Below are positions 55,786-64,000 of a stretch of DNA of 64,000 bases, piece after piece. The notes under the pieces were generated by a model. That model made no database searches. It was given only the letters and a program-made list of their open reading frames with translations, and had not been told where the DNA came from. This stretch comes from Gyrodactylus bullatarudis (taxonomy: Eukaryota > Platyhelminthes > Monogenea > Gyrodactylidea > Gyrodactylidae), in assembly GCA_012064415.1 (NCBI GenBank), contig SSNU01000049.1:168561-232560 (forward strand), written 5' to 3'. Each line of letters starts with the position of its first letter. The stretch's first letter is position 1. Position numbers and translations under genes: made by a program.

Positions 55786-55790
55786 ATTAT

Positions 55791-57069
55791 TATTTTCATT
55801 CAATTATTCAACTCTTATAATTTTTAAAGTGATACCACTGATGATCCTTTAAGAAATGTACATTTGGTGTTAATATATCTTTACTTCTATTTTAATATGA
55901 TTTTTTGTGCTAAGCTTAGAGTTGTAGTTAAGCCCGAGGTCATTAATGGAGGTTATTACCATTGGATTATACGATGGTTCAATTGGAATTCTGTTTGATA
56001 GGATCATAATCTTTGTTTTCGAATGATTAAGAGAGAGACCGGGGTAAGATAGAGAGGGTTTTGAGAAGTTTAGTAGAATTCCTATCGAATGGGTGATAAA
56101 AAAGTTTTATCTGAGGCTTAAATGTATAACAATGAGTTGCTCAAGTGGTGGGCTAAAGTAGAAGAGCGACATCCGACAAGATCAGCAGTAGTGTAAACAT
56201 CAACTTCATTTCCACAGATTTGAAAATAAAGCTCTATTTATCTTCTAGTTTTTGAAATTCGCCTCTTGATTGATGATCATTTTTTTGTTTATTTTTTTTA
56301 TTTGTTTAATTTCACGCCGGAGGGAAGTAGAGAAGATCTTCCTCATTTATTTGATCAATCAGTTCAATTACTTACGATTGAGTAAGAAACATTTAAATCA
56401 ACTACTATTTCCTCGTACTTCTTCATCTGAATTTGAGTACAGTACAATTCTTAAAGACTACAATTATCACTTGTATACGATAATTGTATTTTCATCCGTT
56501 TTAAGAAATTCCTTTTTATCTTCAGACGTTTTGTATCTCAAATGGTAGTTTTTTTTAAATCCCTGTAGTTCAGCACCGACTAGAATTTTTTTCATGCAAA
56601 ACTGTTTTTAAAAATAATTTTTAGGCTCTGATGAAATTTCGTAAAATGATAAAATGATCCTGATCCGAAATTTGGCGCAGATTCTGTATCTGGTCTCAGA
56701 ATCTCCGAATTTTATTCAGTTTTGGAGGTATTCGCAAAAAACGAAAATTTCTAATTTTCCCAAAACTGAAGTTGCTAATTGATCAAAATCATTAAGAAAA
56801 ATTGACAAATTGCCCAACAACTGGATATCATTAAATAGAAAATTTAATTCTGCGCCGATTAGTGTATATTTGATCGGGAGAAAAAGAAAAATTTTGCGCG
56901 AAAACTAAAATCAAGTAAAATTTATTGAAAAAAACATGGAATTTAGTGAAAATTTGTGTTTTCAAATTGACTCACGGCTTCAGATAGATAAAATTTCAGA
57001 ATTTTCTTGGACAACCTAGATCAAAATTTTCTGCTCTTTCGATTGAGACCACTTTCAACTCTCTCAGAC
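55791..57069. other. Penelope flank and unassigned DNA
   Basis: About 56070-56140 (CCTATCGAATGGGTGATAAA, TATCTGAGGCTTAAATGTAT) matches the Penelope-associated block at 36395-36460, in the same orientation. An open frame at 56270-56548 has low-complexity hydrophobic start and no recognised motif. The rest is AT-rich. Confidence 0.5.
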
Positions 57070-57410
57070 ATTGTAAAGTGACAACAAATGTTCGAGCATA
57101 CGTTACTACGATTTCTACCCCAAAACGCATGAATAATAGCACAATAGAAATTGAGTATTTGTCGGACAATCAGAATCGAGATCAGGAAACCTATTTATCA
57201 TTTTAAAGTTTTTAACGTGCTTGTAATTTTTCAGGGATCTTGGATCATTTAAATTTCATTGGTTGTAAAAATGAACAAGAAATCAAAATTCGAATCTCAG
57301 AAGATGAAATTCTTAAAATCTGATTCAGCAAATTCGTTTTTTTAACTAATCGTTATCCAAAAAATCAACTTTTGATCACTCTCTCACATTGAAATTAACA
57401 AAACTTCAGA
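57070..57410. repeat. FB-A core, inverted partner of 50060-50385
   Basis: It reads as the reverse complement of 50060-50385 with few differences (AATGTTCGAGCATACGTTAC, ATTTGTCGGACAATCAGAAT, CAACTTTTGATCACTCTCTC). With the partner 7 kb away it makes a long inverted repeat of about 330 bp spanning the LINE and Penelope remains. Confidence 0.75.
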
Positions 57411-57844
57411 TTTGAAATATGCCAAAGTTTTCTTTCCTCATACCATGAATGTGGGCAACATTATCTAGACCCGAAAAATCTCGATCTATAGATGTGTGGC
57501 TCAAATTTTTGAACAAAAAAACGGACATTAGGAATCTTAATTTTTGATTTATAGCTGATTGTAAGGAAATATATTCTGTGAAAGCTAGTACTCATAAAAA
57601 TTAATGTATACGGAATTCTATCTTCTACTACTCAAAAAATGCGCAGTTTTCCCTAATATGTACTCATATCACAGAAAAAAGAAAGGAAAAAATTTCAATT
57701 AAACCGATAAATCCATCTCATGTCTGAATTGAACTGAACATCAAGAAATCATTGAAATTAACCTTCAAACGCATGATAGAGCATCGCTATTCTTCGATCA
57801 AATTGACAAAATTAAATAAACTTAAAATTCGAAGATAAGATAAA

Positions 57845-57905
57845 ATGAAAAAAACACCAAAAACTAAAATAAATAGCATTAGTGAAAAAGCTCACATTGG
57901 CCAAG
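57845..57905 (-). mobile_element. Short Penelope tail fragment
   Basis: AAACACCAAAAACTAAAATA and CTCACATTGGCCAAG match the C-terminal tail segment at 52550-52620. It is too short to code. Confidence 0.5.
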
Positions 57906-60347
57906 TTTAGATCACCGGTCTTCTTAAAAAAACTAGAAAATTTTTATAAGATATATTTACACAGGAGGGGGTGGTCGGATGGAGAATTCGGTTAAATTAG
58001 AGATCAGTTTCTCCCTCTTATTTCTCTCTAAGTTTACTTTGAACCGTGTTGGTCATTTTATTATCGATTACAAGAAAACTCACCGCAAAGGATTCGTTTT
58101 CATTTACATTGTATACAAAAGTGAAATAATTTGTAAAATAATGAAAAATCTTCTAAAATCTGTAGGTTTGAATAGTCATAAATGAAATAAAAATCTTGTA
58201 TCTGAAAAAGGACTGATTGGCGTTTTAATAGATCTGAAAATTTTAACGAAATCAATCTGGTTTTTTTTATTAGTGAAGATGAGAATAGAGAAGAACTTAT
58301 ATGTTTTAAATTCTTCTTTCTTGGTAATTGACTGTAGCGGAGAGTTTATAGAAATGGAGAGAAATTATTTCGTCTTTAGTGGACATTTTTTCAATAATAG
58401 TAAAGAAGCCTAACGCTATTAGTGGATTAGTTCGATTTTATAAAAAAATGTTGAAATTCCTATAGCTAGAATGGAAAAAAAGATTTTACTCCGTATCATG
58501 AGAGTATATTGAAATATTTGAGTAAAGCCTTGAGGAAAGAACCATTCAGGGCTGTATAAAGTAAATTTTTTGGTATCATAAATCATCCATTTATTACAAA
58601 ATAGCTTGTAAAAAAGATTCCACTAATAACGTTAGGCTTTTTTACTAATATTGAAAAACCACTAAAGACGAAATAATGTCTTTCCATTTCGATAAACTCT
58701 TCACTATATTCGAATAGATCCTAACCTGTAATTATCTCATTCTCTGAATATTGGAAAACTCTCCAGTAATTTTGTTTAAGCATTTCAGTAAATTTTTGAA
58801 TTTCAAAAGTGCCCCAATCTCCGGTTTTTATTTTTTTACGAGAAATTGAACCATCTGAATTTTCCTGAACTTTGCTGACTAAAATGGATTATTTGTCCAA
58901 TGTTAATCAGCACTCTATTACTTCGAACCTTAAAATATTTTTAAGCACATCGAAATAAAATGAGATTGTTTAAACATCACTAATTTCAATCTTCAACTTT
59001 AGTATTACAGGCGAGAACCGTATTTGTGGAGTATAGAATTACACCTCCATTCATTTGTGTAAAATCACATTTTTTCAATAGGATAAACAAATAACTTGGA
59101 CTAAAGTTTTCAAAAAGTTGAGATTTTTAGAGTAATCGATAGAGAATTAAATTCTGATCAGACTAGTGTCCTATATTAGGGAGGGTGGTTGTTTTTTATA
59201 AGCTTAAAATTGCGTTAGTCACCTGTTTAAGCCTAGTAACGTAATAGAACCAGTTCCGAACTAGTTCTAGAATTTCAAACAAAAGATTTTTTTCTCCTTT
59301 TACTTTTGTTTAAGAATTAGAATTTTTACACCAATTTAAAATATTTTCTCAAAGATATCAACAACAATCCAGTGCCAGATGACAAAAATTTGCCTAGAAC
59401 TTGTCATTAACAAACATTCATTCGAGTTTTATCAATTTTTCTGAAACTGTAATAATACCTTATTCACAACCCGAACTGAAAGACTGAAATAGACAGTGAA
59501 TCTATCAGTTTAACACAATTTCCCCAATAAATCATTCAAATTTTCCATCCTCACCAATTTACCACTGGTTATTAAAATCTTTTGAAACAAAAAATTTTCT
59601 ATTTTTTTAATTTTAATAATTTCTTCATTTCTCCGAAAACGGGCAATGAATGAATGTTACAATCAGTTCGTTACACCTGTTATCCTCTTTCATTTGACAC
59701 TAAAATCGACATTCATGAATATTATTCATTGAAGGGTTAATTCCAAAAATTACCCCAAAGGAAAATTTTTTCCACTAATAAGAAAATACTTTTTATAAAT
59801 ATCAAGAAATAATTCTATTCAACACTAAATTTCATCACACTCATTTTCAGCTCTTGAATTTTTACGGCTTTTACATGGTCTTCCACGTTTTTTATTTATT
59901 CTTTAACCTTCATGTTTTGACTCCTTCAGATTTTCGACGTCACAGAGCATGATAATCTCTGAGTAAGCTGCTTTCAAGGAGATTACTTTGTATTCATTCG
60001 GGACATAATGTTAAGGAGAAACTTTTAACTTGTTAGCCACACAGATGTTTACAGCGATATCCATTAATTTTGTAGCTCTTCTTATTTCATTAATTTGATA
60101 AAAATCAATAGACTCAATCTCTAGTTCTCAACTCTAGTAATCAACATTGCCAAGGGATAAAACAAATAATCAAGAGAAGAGAAGATGATGTATAACACTG
60201 GATAGAGATGATCTATTGTTGCTGAAAAACTCTTAACTTATTGTCACCTCCTAATGAGGGACTTTCTCTCATGCTAAGCATAAATACATATCTTGTCAAT
60301 TTAATGATCTGGTGAAATGGCCAATTTTAACGACTTCAATAATAAAC
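57906..60347. other. Stretch without genes; one MITE
   Basis: Apart from the inverted-repeat element at 58341-58700, no gene or RNA is recognised. A 68-codon frame at 57979 and other short frames have no family features. Confidence 0.5.
58341..58700. repeat. TIR element (MITE) with ~85-bp arms
   Basis: AGAGTTTATAGAAATGGAGA and TTATTTCGTCTTTAGTGG at the left are mirrored at the right (CCACTAAAGACGAAATAATG, ATTTCGATAAACTCT). The arms are about 85 bp with around 10 percent mismatch. No ORF. Its ends do not match the other families here. Confidence 0.7.
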
Positions 60348-61196
60348 TATAGCTATTCTCGATCAACTTTACAAAAAAAGAATTTCAATCCTTTCAGGTC
60401 CGAGTTTATTTAATAACTTCTAAAATTGAATATGAATTATAGATAAACAATAAAACCTTGAATTATCTGAAAACCTTTTCATAAAAAAATATTTTTCGAC
60501 ATTTTTCAAGCGACCGCACAAGTAATTAAAAGATATTTTCAATAAATAAAGTGAATTATTATTCAATTCTAATGAAATATCTTTTTGTCCAAGTTTTTTT
60601 GGGAGGATTAGTAAACAAGGTATTTATTTAATGGTGTGTATCTTTTATTTATAGGATCTTTATTTCTATAAAAATTTTTAGACTCAATATTTTGACCCAC
60701 ATATGGGCTATTGACCTAAAAGAGTTAAGTTATGCCATCAAGTTTTTTTGGTAACCGATTCAAAAGGTAAACTTTCACTGATTTGAGAAAAAATCAAAAT
60801 ATTGAAAAAATTTAAAAATATTTAACTGGATCACCAATAGTCAAGAAGACCAAAAATGATCGTAGAGATTTTTAGAAAACATTCCATCATTGATCAAAGA
60901 TCAGTTCAAAATGACGGGTTTTTACCAATAATGAATAAGAATAATTATACTTGTCTAATGAATGACCCTGAAAAAACGTTTGATTCAACAAAAATTTACA
61001 ACTTAAAGTAGATAAAAAAGAAAATAAGCGCGCCATCTCGAAATTTAAAATGTCTCTAAATTTTTCGAATTTTTTATTCTTAAATCAGTGAAAGTGACTC
61101 TTTTGAACCGGTAATCAAAAAATTGTGATGCCTCGATGAGAAAATGCGTTTTTTGTAAAAATCATGAACTACCCCAAATTCATCGAGAATAGGTGT
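60348..61196. repeat. FB-B foldback repeat, larger diverged copy
   Basis: The left end ATAGCTATTCTCGATCAACT and right end TTCATCGAGAATAGGTGTAT match the ends at 40957-41467. The inner part from about 60750 shares AACCGATTCAAAAGGTAAAC, TTCACTGATTTGAG and the late GATGCCTCGATGAGAAAATG. The left 350 bp are unrelated to the other copy. Confidence 0.6.
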
Positions 61197-61570
61197 ATAT
61201 CAGATAAGGATCAAACTATATAGAAGGTCTCTAATAAAAAGGAATAATCTTTCTAATTCTGGACAACTCAAATGTTTAAAAGCATAAATACTACTCGATT
61301 TCTACAATAAAGAAAATAATGTGCTTTTGTTAGGGAATAAGTTGAATAAAATAGAGATTTATTATTCCCTCTTCTGCTCATACTAATGACAATAAATTTA
61401 TTGAGTCTTCTTTTAAACTATACAGCTTGTCCCTATTTATTGAACTAAAATCAATGAACAAGATCAATTCAAGGGAGTAAAAGTATGTGGGATTAAAGCG
61501 GGCAGGCAAAAATAAATCTTTATATGTAAGACGTTTTTTATTACCAAAACTACACAAAGTTGGCAAAGTA

Positions 61571-61951
61571 ATGAAAGTAGAGAAATTGGCTCAAAGAAAA
61601 TATCCCCAAGGGTACACGCGGAAAAAGAAATGGATAGACAGACAAAAGCTGATGAAAGCCACACCAAAAAATTGCAAAAAAACTAAAGGAAGTATTTTAC
61701 ATAGGAAGAGGGAGGTTAAGCCAAAACTTTACGATCCCTTCAATGAGACAAAAAATGAGGAAGAAATTAAAACCAAGCAATCTAGTAAAGAAATTGAAGA
61801 AGAAATCAAACCAGTTGTCTTTCTACAGGTGAGGAAGAATAAAACTTCAGAGTTTGAATTCGAGATGAAGCAAATTCAGAGGAATAATGATGTTGATAAC
61901 CATTCACTTGTTATGAGCGACAATGACTATGATATTTTTAGTGAGTTCTAA
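61571..61951 (+). CDS. Hypothetical Lys/Glu-rich protein
   Basis: From the ATG at 61571 the frame runs 126 codons to TAA; it is open further upstream to 61481. The first half is very basic (KEKWIDRQK-like runs such as KYPQGYTRKKKWIDRQ), the second acidic and mixed (NEEEIKTKQSSKEIEEEIK), ending SDNDYDIFSEF. It is markedly less AT-biased in codon content than surrounding DNA. I recognise no domain; it could be an exon of a larger gene, a nuclear or nucleolar type protein, or a transposon-derived ORF. An FB-A fragment starts just after the stop. Confidence 0.4.
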   Translation: MKVEKLAQRKYPQGYTRKKKWIDRQKLMKATPKNCKKTKGSILHRKREVKPKLYDPFNETKNEEEIKTKQSSKEIEEEIKPVVFLQVRKNKTSEFEFEMKQIQRNNDVDNHSLVMSDNDYDIFSEF

Positions 61952-61959
61952 AATTAGGA

Positions 61960-62150
61960 TTTTCACAAACATTTCATTTTTTCATCAAGAAATCAAATTT
62001 GATGAAGTTTTTTTGAAATCTAAAGATCATCTAAAGACCGTGTAAGGAAAAATGAATAAGGAAAAATCAAGTTCTAAGGAAATTATAAAAATTTTGTTGA
62101 TTCCAAAGCGAGAGAGTGATCAAAAGTTAAATTTTAGGGTTAATAACAAA
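61960..62150. repeat. FB-A foldback arm fragment
   Basis: It contains TTTTTTCATCAAGAAATCAA, TGAAATCTAAAGATCATC and GAGAGAGTGATCAAAAGTTA in the order of the left arms at 25202 and 49875. The ends are missing. Confidence 0.6.
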
Positions 62151-62198
62151 AAGTCCTGTTTTACAATTGGTCTAAGTCATTTTTACAAAAAGTCTATT

Positions 62199-62801
62199 CT
62201 AGTTTTTTGACCCCAAGTCAAAAAGTTTACAATATGAAAAAGTGTAAATCAAATTTACTCCGGCTTCTGATAGCATCCTTCCATTTTTCAAATTGTTGTC
62301 AATGTTGAGATAGAAAATTGAGTTTAAAATTTTAATTCTCGATTGAATAATGTTCTCATCTTCACTTGAAGAATCTTCATATTTGATATTCCTCTTTTTA
62401 ACTCTCGGATGATTCATCGGTGGGTTATTTCGCTAAGGACTTGGAATATAAACATCACCTGAGGAAGGTGGTTCACTAGATCTAAGACAACGACATTTTG
62501 CAATGTAAAACAATTTGGAAAAAAGGATTTTAAGAGTGTTTGGGGTACGTCGTTTATTTCTTCTTTCAACCAGAAGATTCCTGAATTTTTGTTCAATTCT
62601 TGCCATAGAAACAGTTGGTATTAAGAATGAATCATAAAATCTCTTTACTAGTTCACAAATGGCTTTTCGAGAATTCCTCAGTAGAATTGTACTATTTGAT
62701 GTACCAGTAAGAAACAAATTGTGTCTTATCATTTGTCCATTAGTTGGCGAACAATTTTGGTCAATTAACTCCGGTTTTTCGAGGGTAGAAAATAAATCCA
62801 T
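62199..62801 (-). pseudogene. Conserved-looking protein frame with one in-frame stop
   Basis: From ATG at 62801 the frame runs 122 codons to TAG (62433-62435), then continues in the same frame to 62199, giving about 200 codons with a single stop. It reads GQMIRHNLFLTGTSNSTILL, RNSRKAICELVKRFYDSFLI, PTVSMARIEQKFRNLLVERR, TLKILFSKLFYIAKCRCL; past the stop, NHPRVKKRNIKYEDSSSEDE. Composition is that of a real helical protein with a C-rich end and an acidic linker. I do not recognise the family. One nonsense change, or a short unrecognised intron near the stop, would explain the break. Confidence 0.45.
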
Positions 62802-63670
62802 ATTAAAATCGGTGTAACTTGATATTATATTTAAAATATAATGCTAATTCAAACAATTATCTTGGAGATATATATTTAAAGGAATATACATAAAACTATA
62901 AGTAAATATATTCTAAATATGAAAAGACTAATTATTATCTTACTTCAAAACATTATTAATAAAAAACGTTTTAAAAACTAAAATTTAATTTTATTGATTT
63001 ATTCGCTTAGTACTTATTAGTTCAAACAGCAAAACATATTAATTTATGCTTTGAATTTCTCCAAACATTATTCACAGTTCATAGATCATAATTTTATATA
63101 CCAAAATGATCCTTTTGAAGCGTAGAATTCGCTCAGACCTCAAACTAATTTTCGAATTTTTTTGGTACCAGGCCTAATGTTTAAGCCATAATTTTGTGTG
63201 CAATATGTTAAAAAAATTTAATTTGTAGTATGTTAAAATGAAGTAATTTCACGTAAAATCTAAATTTAGAGAGGGAATCTTATGCAGGTTAATTTTAGCG
63301 AAAATTACCTTTCTGAGACGAAAACTCTCTTCAGATAATTTCGTCAGAGAACCACTTCTAAATATTTATTTTGTCAAGTTGCTACTTGTAGGTATGATGG
63401 TTATTTCAATATCTTGTGAAATTCAAATAGATATGCACGGTTTAAGTCAATGGATCCATTCAAGAAATTAAATCAACCAATCAGAATCAAGCATAAAAAT
63501 TCATTTATTTTCGAATCTATTGTACAAGGAATAGCTACGAATCTATTCTTGACCTTAATTTGACCAATCATATTGAAAATTTATCTTTCAGTCATAATTT
63601 AGAATCATTCTTATTGGTTTGTAACCTTCAAAAGTGTCTGGAAACACATGACGTGATTTTTCCTTGACAA
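62802..63670. other. Stretch with no recognised feature
   Basis: AT-rich spacer between a minus-strand and a plus-strand frame. It could hold both promoters if those frames are genes. No motif is assignable. Confidence 0.45.
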
Positions 63671-63976
63671 ATGCCACCACGTGTTTACATCTGTACAAAA
63701 GATCCTAATAAATTCTGTTATATTTGCGGATACTATTTCGGATTAAAACGAATGTACAGTATAATTGATTTACTTTTTCATAAGATAGAAGATTATTTCA
63801 TGACGCTCATCATACGTAACACATCTTTTGCCCCTAATAAAATTTGTAAATCATGTTATTCCAAAGTAACAAGCAGAAATCCGTGTTCAACAAGAAATCG
63901 AATAAAGATATGGTCAGAACCTTTCTATCATCAAGAAGATTGTTACTCTGTAATACTGTTCTCGCACCTTTTATGA
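63671..63976 (+). CDS. Cys-rich protein of a repeat-expanded invertebrate family (CYxCG...EDCY), partial
   Basis: A 101-codon frame starting MPPRVYICTKDPNKFCYICG. Paired cysteines occur as CYICG near residue 16 and CKSCYSK near residue 60, followed by IWSEPFYHQEDCY. The pattern FCYxCG, ..CxxCY.., IW-x-EP-x-x-H-x-x-DCY recalls a large family of uncharacterised zinc-finger-like proteins that is highly multiplied in arthropod and some other invertebrate genomes, probably carried by transposons. Members are usually several times longer, so this is truncated by the stop at 63974 or continues by splicing beyond the window. Family memory, not a search, is the basis. Confidence 0.5.
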   Translation: MPPRVYICTKDPNKFCYICGYYFGLKRMYSIIDLLFHKIEDYFMTLIIRNTSFAPNKICKSCYSKVTSRNPCSTRNRIKIWSEPFYHQEDCYSVILFSHLL

Positions 63977-64000
63977 AGCCCTCACAGCATGTAAGCATAG

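Larger units (their letters stand above)
52538..55790. mobile_element. Head-to-head pair of Penelope-like retroelements
   Basis: A minus-strand copy (53497 down to 52538) and a plus-strand copy (about 53863 to 55785) diverge from a centre near 53500-53860. Both carry the same family of sequence (MENGYPAKFVDKFINQPL; NPGDDSTDV / NPGDDSIDV). The minus copy has the N-terminus and GIY-YIG part but no RT palm; the plus copy has RT but no clear N-terminus or intact GIY-YIG. A tail fragment also lies at 57845-57905. Confidence 0.85.

Noticed and set aside
56270..56548. 92-codon frame starting with a hydrophobic run
   Set aside because: The start is low-complexity (poly-T derived Phe/Ile/Leu) and the remainder has no family features.
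1..64000. CRISPR array, bacterial operon or prophage
   Set aside because: All genes are animal type with spliceosomal introns; repeats are dispersed or inverted, not short direct repeats with regular spacers.

Overview
This is a strongly AT-rich stretch of animal nuclear DNA. Genes are split by GT-AG introns (donors mostly GTAAGT or GTGAGT). The proteins are animal types: an Ig/fibronectin adhesion receptor, a POFUT2-like O-fucosyltransferase, LSM6 and a peptide-type GPCR. About three quarters of the window is intron or intergenic DNA filled with transposon relics. The lineage cannot be fixed from sequence alone. A fast-evolving invertebrate, such as an arthropod or another small ecdysozoan or spiralian, fits best.

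Layout. 1-13.6 kb: the 3' part of a multi-exon Ig-FN3-TM receptor of the nephrin/sns/sidestep type on the + strand. The splice phases of all ten exons agree and the frame ends at 13405. 13.9-15.1 kb: a POFUT2-like gene on + with a 32-nt intron. 15.12-15.36 kb: LSM6 on -, tail to tail with POFUT2. 16.0-41.9 kb: a four-exon rhodopsin-class GPCR on +, reassembled here, whose first intron is about 22 kb and is a transposon nest. From 42 kb to the end I find almost only mobile DNA, plus a few weak ORFs near 61-64 kb.

Mobile elements. There is a Tc1/mariner-like element with ~280-bp inverted repeats and a frameshifted transposase. A hAT element has been deleted down to its BED start and its C-terminal dimerisation domain. 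A Mutator-like element carries a SWIM finger, ~290-bp TIRs and a perfect 9-bp target duplication. Two piggyBac-type MITEs share ends, and one interrupts another repeat at TTAA. Penelope-like elements (RT plus GIY-YIG) occur repeatedly in mirror-image pairs. There are also a LINE tail, an H2C2 integrase relic and a SINE-like tRNA-derived piece. The commonest repeat is a modular foldback family, called FB-A here, with ends reading CTAGTTGAYATGAAGATG; a second family, FB-B, has ends containing AGCTATTCTCGAT.

Most notable points: (1) two FB-A copies carry the same core in opposite orientations between the same inverted arms, as if the core flips; (2) Penelope fragments are arranged as inverted pairs, one ending about 46 bp from a GPCR exon; (3) the GPCR lacks the TM3/ECL2 cysteines and the TM4 tryptophan; (4) several near-perfect hairpins lie in introns. 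All coordinates and pairings were read by eye, so repeat ends may be off by a few bases.
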